Counted from the stretch's first letter, positions 43,812-54,431 are shown. The stretch is DNA of 64,000 nt from Catellatospora paridis (GCF_009720365.1 NZ_ML769324.1:32195-96194), one strand, 5' to 3'. Translations and numbers: made by a program. Notes: generated from the sequence alone by a model not told the origin.

Positions 43812-43850
43812 CCGCCCGCTCCGGTGATGATCGGGCACCGGAGCGGGCGG
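43812..43850 (-). terminator. Terminator-like hairpin in antiporter leader
   Basis: CCGCCCGCTCCGGTG and CACCGGAGCGGGCGG are perfect 15-bp arms with a nine-base loop. It ends no gene: both neighbours diverge from it. Read on the minus strand it follows the structured segment 43868-43979 by 17 bases and precedes the antiporter, as an expression-platform terminator would. Confidence 0.6.
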
Positions 43851-43867
43851 GCAACTGCGAGATTTAT

Positions 43868-43979
43868 GGTCGGTGCGTGCGGTCGCCTCGCGGCGAGTGG
43901 CGCGACACGGCTCCAGCCGAACGGTATTCCGTGAAGGCTTTTGTAAGTGAGGCCCGGGGACACTGTCCACGCACCGACC
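43868..43979 (-). ncRNA. Candidate structured leader RNA upstream of antiporter
   Basis: GGTCGGTGCGTG (43868-43879) and CACGCACCGACC (43968-43979) close a perfect 12-bp stem around 88 nt. Inside, on the minus strand, three hairpins can form: GGAC-AGU-GUCC, CACGG...CCGUG (with GGC-UGGA-GCC inside) and GUCGC...CUCG-CCG-CGAG-GCGAC. A long closing stem with a multi-branch interior followed by a terminator-like hairpin is a riboswitch-like plan. It matches no class I know (not ydaO, M-box, T-box, cobalamin, SRP or tRNA). Plus-strand expression toward the FHA-ABC gene is the alternative. Confidence 0.45.
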
Positions 43980-44024
43980 TCGACCACCTTAGCTCCGAAA
44001 TCCGCGCGCGCCGAACACCGCCGC

Positions 44025-44040
44025 CGTGACGATCTTCACG
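44025..44040. promoter_or_regulatory. CRP-like palindrome upstream of FHA-ABC gene
   Basis: CGTGACGATCTTCACG fits GTGA-N6-TCAC exactly and lies 122 bp before the chosen GTG start of the FHA-ABC gene. Confidence 0.45.
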
Positions 44041-44161
44041 ATGGTGCGGGAATATCACCCGGACGCGCGGGCCTGCCCCCTGCTCGATCGGGTTCCCGAC
44101 GGCGGCCGGATCCGACCGGATGGCGCTTGATCTGCACTGGTCTTGCCGCAAGGATGTGCGA

Positions 44162-46414
44162 GTGTCAACAGACCCCTCCATCTCCCGCACGCCTCGACGC
44201 CGCAAGAGCGCCGCCTCAGCGGTCGCCTCCGGACAGACGACCGCCGCCGACGGCTCGATCCGCACCCGGCTCGGGCGCGACGCCGACAACGACATCGTGC
44301 TGGCCGACCTGCAGGCCTCACGCCACCACGCCGAGATGCGCCGCCTCGGCGACGCCTTCCACATCGTCGACCTGGGCAGCCGCAACGGCACCTTCCTCAA
44401 TGGACGGCAGGTGCAGAAGGCAACCCTGATGCACGCCGGCGACATCGTCTCGATCGGGCGGCACGAGCTGCTCTTCGACGGCGTGCAGCTGCACGACCAC
44501 GTCGACACCGGCCCCGCGTCGATCATCGCCGACGACCTCACGGTGCGCCTGGGCAACAAGGTGCTCATCGACGACGTCAGCTTCGCCCTGCCCGAGGGCA
44601 GCCTGCTCGCCCTGATCGGCCCCAGCGGCTGCGGCAAGTCCACGCTGCTCAAGGCACTGACCGGGCTGCGCCCGGCCACCCAGGGCCGGCTCTGGTACGG
44701 CGGGCGCGACCTCTACGCCGACTACGCCCAGTTGCGCTACCGCATCGGCATGGTGCCCCAGGACGACGTGCTGCACAAGCAGCTCAAGGTGCGCACCGCG
44801 CTGCGCTTCGCGGCCGCGCTGCGCTTCGCCGACGACGTGCCGCGCAAGGTGCGCTGGGCCAAGGTCGACGAGGTCATGGACACCATGCGGCTCACCCCGC
44901 GCGCCAAGGCCCGCATCGACGTGCTCTCCGGCGGCCAGCGCAAGCGCGCCTCGGTGGCGATGGAGCTGCTCACCGAGCCGTCGCTGCTGTGCCTGGACGA
45001 GCCCACCTCGGGCCTGGACCCGGCGCTGGACAAGGAGGTGATGGGCGAGCTGCGGGAGCTGGCCGACAAGGGCAAGACCGTCGTCGTCGTCACGCACAGC
45101 GTGCTGCACCTGGACATCTGCGACCGGGTGCTGGTGATGTGCCTGGGCGGCACGATGGGCTACTTCGGCCCGCCGGACCAGCTGCTCGCCTTCTTCGGCG
45201 CCGAGGACTACGCCGACGTCTTCACGAAGATCACCGAAGAGCCGGAGCGGTGGACCCGAGCCTTCCGCAACTCCCCGCTGTACGCCCGCTACGTCAGCGC
45301 GGTCACCCCGTCCAACCGGGCCGAGCCCGCCGTGCTGCCGGTGCCGCCCGCGCCGGCCGACGTGGTGTTCGACCCGACGGCGACCCAGCAGCCGCTGGTG
45401 CCGACGCAGCGCACCGACGAGCCCGACCTCACGGAGCCCGTCGCGGTGCTGCCCGTGCCCGACGCACCGGTCGACGACGCCGAGCCCGCCTCGGTCAGCG
45501 TCGACGACGCCCTGGCCCGGGTCAGGCCCAACGTGGCCGCCACGAAACCCGGCCGGGCCAACATCGACCGGCGGAAGTTCTCACTGTTCGCGCGGAACCC
45601 CAGCGCGCCCATCCGGCAGTACTTCACGCTCTGCCTCCGGATGATCAACGTCATCCTGTCGGACCGGGGCTTCAGCGCGTTCCTGCTGGCCATGCCGCTG
45701 ATCCTGGCGGTGCTCGCCTATACGGTCCCGGGCTCGGACGGCCTGGTCAAGCTGCCCGGTTTCAGCCTGCAGGCACAACAGCTCCTGGTGGTGCTGGTGA
45801 CCGGTGCGGCCTTCCTGGGCACCGCCGCCTCGGTCCGGGAGATCGTCGCCGAAGCGCCGATCTACGCCCGGGAACGGGCCGTGGGTGTGTCGGCCGCGGC
45901 ATACCTGAGTTCGAAGATCACGGTCTTCTTCATCATCAACACCGCGCAGGTGGCACTGTTCGTCTACCTGACGCTGTTCGAGGGCCCGCCGACGGAGTCG
46001 CTGGTCATCCCGAGCCAGACCGCGGAGATCATCGTCGCCATGGTCGGCATCTCCCTGGTGTCGACGGTGTTCGGCCTGCTCGTCAGCGCGCTGGCCCGCA
46101 CCACGGAGCAGACCACCCCGATCATGGTGGTCCTGGTCATGGCGCAGCTGGTGTTCTCCGGCGGCCTGTTCGTGCTGGCCGGGCAGCAGGTCATGGAGAT
46201 CATCTCCTGGATCTTCCCGACCCGCTGGGGCTTCGGCGCGGCGGCGGCCACGGTCGACGTCGGCGCGATGCTGCCCAAGACCTTCCAGGATCCGCTGTTC
46301 ACGCACACCGCCGAGAACTGGATCAAGTGCATGGTCCTACTCGGCGTGCAGATGATCGTGCTGATCTTCCTCACCCGCCTGGCGCTGCGCCGCCACGAGC
46401 CCGGCCGCTCCTGA
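44162..46414 (+). CDS. FHA domain - ABC ATPase - ABC2 permease exporter fusion (Rv1747-like)
   Basis: A 750-residue half-exporter. Residues about 30-110 form a phosphothreonine-binding FHA domain (TRLGRDADNDIVLADLQASRHHAEM; LGSRNGTFLNG). Residues about 125-335 are an ABC ATPase with Walker A GPSGCGKST, signature LSGGQRKRASVAME, Walker B LLCLDEPTSGLDP. A Pro/Asp/Val-rich linker leads to a C-terminal ABC2-type membrane domain with six helices. In Mtb Rv1747 the FHA domain binds kinase PknF and the protein affects lipid/PIM export. GTG 44162 was chosen for AAGGA eight bases upstream; ATG 44120 has none. Confidence 0.93.
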   Translation: MSTDPSISRTPRRRKSAASAVASGQTTAADGSIRTRLGRDADNDIVLADLQASRHHAEMRRLGDAFHIVDLGSRNGTFLNGRQVQKATLMHAGDIVSIGRHELLFDGVQLHDHVDTGPASIIADDLTVRLGNKVLIDDVSFALPEGSLLALIGPSGCGKSTLLKALTGLRPATQGRLWYGGRDLYADYAQLRYRIGMVPQDDVLHKQLKVRTALRFAAALRFADDVPRKVRWAKVDEVMDTMRLTPRAKARIDVLSGGQRKRASVAMELLTEPSLLCLDEPTSGLDPALDKEVMGELRELADKGKTVVVVTHSVLHLDICDRVLVMCLGGTMGYFGPPDQLLAFFGAEDYADVFTKITEEPERWTRAFRNSPLYARYVSAVTPSNRAEPAVLPVPPAPADVVFDPTATQQPLVPTQRTDEPDLTEPVAVLPVPDAPVDDAEPASVSVDDALARVRPNVAATKPGRANIDRRKFSLFARNPSAPIRQYFTLCLRMINVILSDRGFSAFLLAMPLILAVLAYTVPGSDGLVKLPGFSLQAQQLLVVLVTGAAFLGTAASVREIVAEAPIYARERAVGVSAAAYLSSKITVFFIINTAQVALFVYLTLFEGPPTESLVIPSQTAEIIVAMVGISLVSTVFGLLVSALARTTEQTTPIMVVLVMAQLVFSGGLFVLAGQQVMEIISWIFPTRWGFGAAAATVDVGAMLPKTFQDPLFTHTAENWIKCMVLLGVQMIVLIFLTRLALRRHEPGRS

Positions 46415-46425
46415 CCGGTCCGACC

Positions 46426-46471
46426 ACGGAGCCCCGGCCCCGCCACCACACCGGCGGGGACGGGGCTCCGT
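46426..46471 (+). terminator. Terminator after FHA-ABC gene
   Basis: ACGGAGCCCC and GGGGCTCCGT close a stem that continues inside as CCGCC/GGCGG, starting 12 bp after the stop codon. Confidence 0.75.
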
Positions 46472-46498
46472 CCATCTCCGGCCCCCACCCAGCACGAA

Positions 46499-46558
46499 GA
46501 TCTGTTTGTGGACGCTGGACGTTGCCAGGGCGACGTCCAGCGTCCACAAGAACAGATC
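46499..46558. repeat. Long palindrome between convergent genes, family F
   Basis: GATCTGTTTGTGGACGCTGG... (46499-46522) pairs with ...CCAGCGTCCACAAGAACAGATC (46533-46558) with one two-base bulge and a ten-base loop. It lies between the FHA-ABC terminator and the MFS 3' end, so it would end the MFS transcript. A single copy is seen. Confidence 0.7.
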
Positions 46559-46593
46559 ATGTACGGCCGGCGACGATCAGGCCGGGCCGCGGC

Positions 46594-47850
46594 TCATCGG
46601 ACGTCGTCAGATGTTTCGCGGCGCGCGGCGGCGATGCCGGGTGCCACGGCGACTACCAGGGGAATCGCGCACAGCAGCAGCGTCGTCGTCACGGACAGCC
46701 GCTCGGCCAGCAGGCCGGCCGCGACCGCGCCCAGCGGCTGGCCGACGCCGAAGGTCAGCATGCGGCCGACGATGTTCACCCGGCCCTGCAGGTGCTCGGG
46801 CGTCAGCGCCTGCCGGACGCTGATGCCGTTGACGATGACGAACATCGACGCGACACCCCACGCGGCCAGCAGCGCCACGCCCACCGGCCAGCTCGGCGCG
46901 AACGCCAGCCCGACCAGCACGACGGCGCCCGCGGCCATGCCGACCAGGGTCAGCGGCTGCGGGGCGAACCGCCGCGACAGCCGCGGCAGCAGCAGGGTGG
47001 CCAAAAGCGCGCCGACGCCGCCGGCCGCGAACATCAGGCCGAGCCTGCTGTCACTCTGGCCGATGCCGAACCGCCGGTCCGCGTACACGACCAGCAGGCC
47101 GATCAGCGCACCGCCGCTGAACGCGCTGCTCACCCCGAGTGCGGTGAACAGCCTGATGGTCGGTTCCGTGAACAGGAACCGCAGCCCCTCCCGCACGTCG
47201 GCCAGCAGGCTGCGGCCGGACCGCTCGGCCGCGTCGCGGGGCAGGTTGAGCGGTCGGCCGATGGCGTACACCAGCGCCGCCGCGACGGCGAAGCTGACCG
47301 CGTCCACGGCGATGGAGGCACCGGCCCCGATCGACGCGATCATCAGGCCCGCCAGCGCAGGCATGGCGATCTGGGCGGCCGTGCTCGCCGACCACACCCG
47401 GCTGTTGGCCTCCACCAGCTGTTCGGCCCGCACGAGGGTGGGCAGCGCGCCGAAGCTCGCCGCGTCGAACCACACGCCGACGCTGGCCACCAGCCAGGCC
47501 ACCGCCAGCAGGTGCCACCAGGCGGGTTCGGCGACCAGCGCGACGAGCGGCACGGTGGCCAGCAGCGCGCCCCTGGCCAGATCCGTCCACACCATGAGCC
47601 GCCGGCGGTCGGTCCGGTCGGCCATGGCCCCGGCGAGCAGTCCGAACACGAGGTACGGCGCCGCCGAGGCCGCGGCCAGCAAGGAGGTCAGGACCGGGGA
47701 CTGCGTCTGGGCGTACACCAGCGCGGGCAGCGCCACCGCGGTGACCGCGGAGCCGGCCACCGAGACCACCCGTGCCGCCCACAGCCGGACGAAGTCGCCG
47801 TCGCGCCACAGGCTCACGGCACGGGGTGACTCCTGCTCGGAGAGAATCAT
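46594..47850 (-). CDS. MFS transporter (macrolide-efflux/enterobactin-exporter-like)
   Basis: 418 residues with about 12 membrane helices. The start SLWRDGDFVRLWAARVVSVAGSAVTAVALPALVY and the loop GAMADRTDRRRLMVWTDLARG are typical of the MFS_3/MefA-EntS exporter group. Substrate unknown. ATG 47850 is the conserved start; the upstream open frame is not coding. Convergent with the FHA-ABC gene. Confidence 0.87.
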   Translation of the reverse strand: MILSEQESPRAVSLWRDGDFVRLWAARVVSVAGSAVTAVALPALVYAQTQSPVLTSLLAAASAAPYLVFGLLAGAMADRTDRRRLMVWTDLARGALLATVPLVALVAEPAWWHLLAVAWLVASVGVWFDAASFGALPTLVRAEQLVEANSRVWSASTAAQIAMPALAGLMIASIGAGASIAVDAVSFAVAAALVYAIGRPLNLPRDAAERSGRSLLADVREGLRFLFTEPTIRLFTALGVSSAFSGGALIGLLVVYADRRFGIGQSDSRLGLMFAAGGVGALLATLLLPRLSRRFAPQPLTLVGMAAGAVVLVGLAFAPSWPVGVALLAAWGVASMFVIVNGISVRQALTPEHLQGRVNIVGRMLTFGVGQPLGAVAAGLLAERLSVTTTLLLCAIPLVVAVAPGIAAARRETSDDVR

Positions 47851-47917
47851 CGCGGGAGCATAGTGCGGCTCAGGCGACCGCGCTGTCCCCGCTGGAGCGA
47901 GCCCGCCGCGCGATCGA

Positions 47918-48367
47918 TCAGTGCAGGCAGAACTCGTTGCCCTCGGGGTCCTGCATGACCTCGCCGTAGTGGTCGGCGCCCTCGGTATGCAGCACCCGCA
48001 GGCGGGTGGCACCGGCCGCGATGAGGCGCTCGGCCTCTGCCGCGACGCGCTCGCGGCGGATCTCCAGCGGGACGCTGCGGCCGCCGCTGACCGCGAGGTC
48101 CAGGTGCAGGCGGTTCTTGCCCGCCTTCGACTCCGGCACCTGCTGGAACCAGAAGCGCGGCCCGACGCCGTCCGGGTCCTCGATCGAGTCGAGCTCGTCG
48201 GCGCCCTCCAGCTCCTCCTCCGGGATGCCCTTGCTGAGCCAGTACGAGCGCCAGGTGGGGTGCCCGTCCGGCGGCTGCTGGGGCTGGTAGTGCAGCGCGA
48301 GCGCCCAGAACTCCACCAGCCGTCCCGGGTCCGCGCAGTCGATCGTCACCTGGATCCGTGTCGCCAT
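47918..48367 (-). CDS. Single-domain VOC (glyoxalase-like) protein
   Basis: A 149-residue VOC protein of the actinobacterial Glyoxalase_6 type: MATRIQVTIDCADPGRLVEFWALAL, FWFQQVPESKAGKNRLHLDL and the ending VMQDPEGNEFCLH. Substrate unknown. It starts about 67 bp upstream of the MFS gene on the same strand, so joint transcription is possible. Confidence 0.87.
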   Translation of the reverse strand: MATRIQVTIDCADPGRLVEFWALALHYQPQQPPDGHPTWRSYWLSKGIPEEELEGADELDSIEDPDGVGPRFWFQQVPESKAGKNRLHLDLAVSGGRSVPLEIRRERVAAEAERLIAAGATRLRVLHTEGADHYGEVMQDPEGNEFCLH

Positions 48368-48435
48368 CAGTCCACTCCTTCGCCTTGCCCGGTCAATCCC
48401 GCCGTTCTAACAGGAGGGTCCGACAGGAGCCGGGG

Positions 48436-48867
48436 TCAGGATGCCGGGACGCGAGCGGCCAGGGGGCGGCCGGTCAGGCGGCGGTACGCCAGGAACAGTT
48501 CGCAGCCCAGGCACAGGCCGAAGACGGCGTTGAGGAAGGCCGCGGCCAGCGCGAAGGAGGCGGCGATCGCCCCGGCCAGCGGCGAGCCGAGCAGGTAGCC
48601 CAGGGTCGCGACGGCGGCGAAGACGAAACCGACCGCCTGCGCGAAGCGCACCGGGGCCAGCGGCTCCAGTTCGGCCGGCTTGCCGAGGCGCGGGGCGACC
48701 AGGGTGCGGTAGACCAGCCCGTACGGGCCGAGGCGGGGTGACGCCGCGGTCAGCGCGAACACGGCCGCCTGCGCCAGGGCCAGCCAGCCGGAGCCGGTGA
48801 GCAGCACGGCCACCATCACCACGGTGGTGACGGCCGCCGCGAACCGGGGGCCACGGGGGTCGGTCAT
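48436..48867 (-). CDS. DUF4395 membrane protein
   Basis: A 143-residue protein with four hydrophobic segments and the DUF4395 hallmark NAVFGLCLGCELFLAYRRL, whose CLGC cysteines are candidates for redox chemistry. ATG 48867 overlaps the thioredoxin-like stop as ATGA, and GAGGAGAAGG precedes it. Pairing of DUF4395 with a thioredoxin suggests an electron or thiol relay across the membrane; this is inference. Confidence 0.85.
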   Translation of the reverse strand: MTDPRGPRFAAAVTTVVMVAVLLTGSGWLALAQAAVFALTAASPRLGPYGLVYRTLVAPRLGKPAELEPLAPVRFAQAVGFVFAAVATLGYLLGSPLAGAIAASFALAAAFLNAVFGLCLGCELFLAYRRLTGRPLAARVPAS

Positions 48868-49328
48868 GCCTTCTCCTCGGTCAGCTCGGCCGCGGCGGGC
48901 AGCAGCGGCGCGACGGCGGCCAGCACCTGGGCGCGGGTCGGCGCGCCCTGGGCCCGGCCCGCGATGCGGCCGTGCGCGTCGACGATCAGCACGGTCGGGG
49001 TCTTCCAGATGTCCAGGGCGCGGACCGCGTCCAGGCGGCTCTCCGCGTCGACCTCGACGTGGGCCACACCGGGCGTGGTGCGAGCGGCCTCGGCGCAGAC
49101 GACACGGGTGGCCCGGCACGGGGCGCAGAACGCCGACGAGAACTGGAGCAGGGTGACCTGACCCGATGGCACGCCCAGCTCGGCCAGCAGGTCGGCCTGC
49201 AGGGGCGGCACGGGGTCGGCGGTGGCGGGCACGGCGCGAACCCTACCCGCCCGGCGGCGGTGGACCACGCCGTACGCGGAGGCGGCGAGCAACGCCACGC
49301 CTCCGACGATCAGCCCGGTCAGGTCCAT
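48864..49328 (-). CDS. Membrane-anchored thioredoxin-like protein
   Basis: 154 residues: an N-terminal membrane helix (LIVGGVALLAASAYGVVH), then a thioredoxin fold with active site CAPC (FSSAFCAPCRATR) and the cis-Pro region WKTPTVLIVD. It lacks the canonical WCGPC; FCAPC is seen in thioredoxin-family redox proteins of actinobacteria. It is translationally coupled to the DUF4395 gene. Confidence 0.88.
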   Translation of the reverse strand: MDLTGLIVGGVALLAASAYGVVHRRRAGRVRAVPATADPVPPLQADLLAELGVPSGQVTLLQFSSAFCAPCRATRVVCAEAARTTPGVAHVEVDAESRLDAVRALDIWKTPTVLIVDAHGRIAGRAQGAPTRAQVLAAVAPLLPAAAELTEEKA

Positions 49329-49482
49329 GGTTGCCAGCGTGACACGTGATCACCCGGTCTGGCGATGATCATCCCGAGGATCGGACGCGGTTCACACTCC
49401 GGCAACGCCGTTTTCACGCACCGCGGCGCGAACCCGCCCGGCCGTCGGCTCGCATCCGGCGCAGGACACGGGCACCGGGCGC

Positions 49483-51570
<2,088 letters not shown>

Positions 51571-51578
51571 TCACCCGT

Positions 51579-51653
51579 GATCCACCGACTTGCCGGGCAC
51601 CTGTGCGTATCTTGACCGCGGATACGCCCGGTTGCCAGGCAAATCGGTGGATC
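51579..51653. repeat. Dispersed palindrome, family A copy 3
   Basis: 75 bp, GATC at both ends, outer arms GATCCACCGA and TCGGTGGATC, inner GTGCGTATCTTGA...GGATACGC. Its reverse complement aligns end to end with copy 2 (6462-6536); the outer stem changes from GATCGCCCG/CGGGCGATC to GATCCACCG/CGGTGGATC, keeping pairing. It lies between the MFS start side and the chitinase 3' end. Confidence 0.8.
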
Positions 51654-51736
51654 GTCGCGTCGCCGCGGCCGGCCTACCCCGCCGGGAGGGGACCCGGCCC
51701 GCGCATCGGGGGATGGCCGCGGGCCGGGGGTTCGGG

Positions 51737-53314
51737 TCAGCGGGTGAAGCCCGCGGTGATCCGGGTGAACTCCCAGTCGGGCTGGGCGATGCCGCTGCAG
51801 GCGGCCTGGACTCCGCCGCCGGCGCAGCCGCGGTCACGGTTGACCGACCAGAACGCCAGGCGCGCGATCGCGTTGGCGTTGGCCCAGTCCTTGATCTGGG
51901 TCCAGGTCGCGGTGCTGGTCAGCTCCTGCTGGTCGGACAGGCCGTTCATGCCGGAGATGCCCAGGTGGGCGTTCGCCGTGGCGTCGTTCCAGCCGAACGC
52001 CGTCTTCAGCGCGTTGCGCAGGCCGACCGCCGCGTTGACCGTGCTCTGGTACATGTTGGCGCCGCCGCCGAAGTCGAACGGCATGATCGTGAAGATGTCG
52101 ATGTTCGCGCCCGTCGCCGCCGCCTGGTTGATCAGGCGGGTGCCCCAGTAGCTCGGGCCGGTGGTCGTGGTGCCGAACGTGAGGATCGTCTTGATGCCGG
52201 GGTTGTTCTGCTTGACGATCTTCAGCGCGCCCAGGATGCGGTCCTGCACGACCTCGCTCTCGAACTCGTCGGTGTTCTCGATGTCGACGTCGATCGCCTT
52301 GAGGTTGTACGCGTTGATGACCTGCTGGTACGCCCCCGCCAGCGCGGCCGCCGAGGAGCAGTTCGGGCCGAGCTTGTTGCCGCTCCAGCCGCCGATCGAC
52401 GGCACGATCTCGCCGCCCGCGGCCCGGATCGCGTTGATGGTGGACTGGTCGGCCCCGCCGGTCAGCGGGCGGCTGCCGTCCCAGGCCGGCGTGCAGCCGC
52501 CGCCGGACAGGATGAACGCCATGGTGAACCACTTGATGCCGGTGGCGCTCATGACCGTGGCGGGCGCGGGCGGGTTGCCCCAGCCGACGTAGTAGTACGG
52601 CGCGGCGCCCTTGAAGTTCGAGGTGGGGCAGCCGGTCGTGGTGCCGCTGACGGCGTTGCTGGCCAGCGACTCACCGCTGTTGTTGTACGCCTTCACGGTG
52701 TACGTGTGCGCGGTGCAGGTGCCCAGGCCGCTGTGCGTGGCGGAGGTGCCGGTGACGGTGGCGCGCACGGTGCTGCCCTCGTACACCCGGTAGCCGGTGA
52801 CCGTGCCGGTCGACGCGCCCCAGCTCAGCGAGATCGAGCTGTTGGTGACCGAGGTGACGGACGGGTTGCCGGGCTTGCCTGGCACGCCCGCCGGCGGCGG
52901 CGAGGAACTCGGCGGCGTGCCGCCGCCGCAGCTCGCACCGTTGACGGTGCAGTTGGTCGGGTTGCCCGAACCTGCGGCGTTGAAGCCGAAGCTGGTCGAC
53001 GCGCCGGCGGCGAGGGTGCCGTTCCAGCCCACGTTCGTCGCGGTGACGTGCTGGCCCGAGGTGGTCACCGCGGCGTCCCAGAACACGCCCATGGTGGTGC
53101 CGGCGGGCAGGTCGAACTGCACGTTCCAGCTGGTGATGGTGGACGAAGTGTTGTTGGTGACGGTGAACTTGCCCTCGTAGCCGGTACCCCAGCTGGAGAC
53201 CTTGGTGAACGTCGCGGTCGCGGCGTGGGCCGGCGACGACGCGACGAGGGACAGTGCGCCGGCCAGCAGCGCCACGCCGAGCGTGGCGAGCCCGGCCCGC
53301 AGGGACCTTCTCAT
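51737..53314 (-). CDS. Secreted GH18 chitinase with CBM2 and FnIII
   Basis: 525 residues: Sec signal (1-31), N-terminal CBM2 (about 32-130), Pro/Ser linker, FnIII domain (about 147-228) and GH18 catalytic domain (about 235-525). The catalytic strand reads YNLKAIDVDIEN: the DxDxE part of DxxDxDxE is intact with its Glu, but the first Asp is Lys. PSIGGWSGNK is the GH18 SxGG motif. Predicted to cleave chitin outside the cell. ATG 53314 begins the signal; AAAGGA lies about 10 bases upstream. Confidence 0.93.
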   Translation of the reverse strand: MRRSLRAGLATLGVALLAGALSLVASSPAHAATATFTKVSSWGTGYEGKFTVTNNTSSTITSWNVQFDLPAGTTMGVFWDAAVTTSGQHVTATNVGWNGTLAAGASTSFGFNAAGSGNPTNCTVNGASCGGGTPPSSSPPPAGVPGKPGNPSVTSVTNSSISLSWGASTGTVTGYRVYEGSTVRATVTGTSATHSGLGTCTAHTYTVKAYNNSGESLASNAVSGTTTGCPTSNFKGAAPYYYVGWGNPPAPATVMSATGIKWFTMAFILSGGGCTPAWDGSRPLTGGADQSTINAIRAAGGEIVPSIGGWSGNKLGPNCSSAAALAGAYQQVINAYNLKAIDVDIENTDEFESEVVQDRILGALKIVKQNNPGIKTILTFGTTTTGPSYWGTRLINQAAATGANIDIFTIMPFDFGGGANMYQSTVNAAVGLRNALKTAFGWNDATANAHLGISGMNGLSDQQELTSTATWTQIKDWANANAIARLAFWSVNRDRGCAGGGVQAACSGIAQPDWEFTRITAGFTR

Positions 53315-53477
53315 GAGGCGGTGGTCCTTTCGAGGTAGCGCGCGGCGGGCGACGGCTGCGGGGAGCACGTCGCCCGACGGCGAGCTGTGGGACGGTCATA
53401 CGCTCATGAGCTTGAATGCCACACTAATTTAAAGACGGTTAACAGTAAAGAGTGTTGTCGATTCTGGCATGCGCGAA

Positions 53478-53505
53478 GGGGCGCCCCAACCCCGCGGAGC
53501 GCCCC
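53478..53505 (-). terminator. Probable terminator after SGNH gene
   Basis: GGGGCGC and GCGCCCC form a 7-bp stem with a 14-base loop, 13 bp after the SGNH stop in its direction of transcription. Confidence 0.5.
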
Positions 53506-53518
53506 CGGTCCCGTCAGC

Positions 53519-54343
53519 TCACCAGTTGTGGCCGGCGGCGTACGAGATCTGGGCCAGCACCGTCTGCCCGGCCGTGTTCGGGTGGAAGTAGTCCCACGTG
53601 CTCACCTGCGACAGCGCGAACGGGTAGTTGAACACCGCGTTGTCGTCGAAGTCGCAGTTGGCCCCGTAGGCCGCGCACGCCTGCGCGAGCTGGGCGTTGA
53701 AGTCGACGACCCGCTGGCGCACCCGGTCGCGGCGGTCCACATCGGCCTGCGCCGTCGAGGTCGGGTTAGCCAGCAGGGACTGGCAGATGCCGAACAGCGA
53801 CCAGGTGTTGCGGGCCGACGACGAGCCCTTGCCGACCTCCCACAGCCGCTTCACGTCGGGAATGGAGATCACGGCCACCCGCGCGGTGGGCAGGCGCGTC
53901 TTGATCGTGCTCAGCGCGGTGTCGATGGACGCCCGGAACGCGGCCACCGAGGTCATGCTCGACTCGGAGCCGGTGCACGCGTCGTTCGCGCCGATCAGCA
54001 TGGTCACGTAGTCGACGTTGCGGCCGGCCACGGTGTTCGCCTGGCCGGGCATGTCGGCGGCCTTCGCGCCGCTCTTGGCGTCGTTGTAGTTGCGGCCGTT
54101 GATCGCGGCGTTCTTGGCCAGGACGCGGCGGTAGTGGCTGTTGACCGAGGCGTAGCTGCCGGTACTGAACGAGCGGGCGGTGCAGTCGACGTACCAGCCG
54201 CAGGCGTTGAAGCCTCGGGTGATCGAGTCACCCATGCTGGCCATCGAGTTGGGGATGGGACCTGCGGCTGCTGCCGGGTTCGCCGACAGGACGACCGCGG
54301 CCAGGGCAGCGGCGAGCGCGAGGGACGGACGCGCGAGACGCAT
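53519..54343 (-). CDS. Secreted SGNH/GDSL hydrolase
   Basis: Serine esterase or lipase of the SGNH family, 274 residues. A Sec signal (1-27) is followed by block I SMGDSITRG with Ser40, block III IGANDACTG with Asn, and block V WDYFHPNTAGQ with Asp and His. Six cysteines (NACGWYVDC, DAC, GIC, QAC, NCDF) suggest disulfides. Likely acts on acyl or acetyl esters of polysaccharides or lipids. A CRP-like palindrome lies 89 bp upstream. Confidence 0.92.
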   Translation of the reverse strand: MRLARPSLALAAALAAVVLSANPAAAAGPIPNSMASMGDSITRGFNACGWYVDCTARSFSTGSYASVNSHYRRVLAKNAAINGRNYNDAKSGAKAADMPGQANTVAGRNVDYVTMLIGANDACTGSESSMTSVAAFRASIDTALSTIKTRLPTARVAVISIPDVKRLWEVGKGSSSARNTWSLFGICQSLLANPTSTAQADVDRRDRVRQRVVDFNAQLAQACAAYGANCDFDDNAVFNYPFALSQVSTWDYFHPNTAGQTVLAQISYAAGHNW

Positions 54344-54431
54344 GGGAGCCTGCCTTCCGGGGGTACGGAAAACGCGGATAAGGGGGTACGAACCACCGCG
54401 CGGGCACGCGGTTACCGAAGGGTAATGTCCG

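Larger units (their letters stand above)
43686..44161. other. 476-bp divergent intergenic region with RNA-like structures
   Basis: Between the antiporter and the FHA-ABC gene. It contains a 15-bp hairpin (43812-43850), a 12-bp-closed multi-branch structure (43868-43979) and a CRP-like palindrome (44025-44040), each listed separately. No open frame here looks coding. Confidence 0.6.

Noticed and set aside
43868-43979. tRNA, SRP RNA or known riboswitch at the structured segment
   Set aside because: No T-arm GGTTCGA or anticodon arm, no SRP GGAAG/GCAGC core, and no ydaO, M-box, cobalamin or T-box consensus words were found.
44143-47829. 1228-codon plus-strand frame through the FHA-ABC and MFS loci
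   Set aside because: It is a +2 frame shadow of the FHA-ABC gene continuing antisense to the MFS gene; composition is Arg/Gly/Pro repeats without domains.
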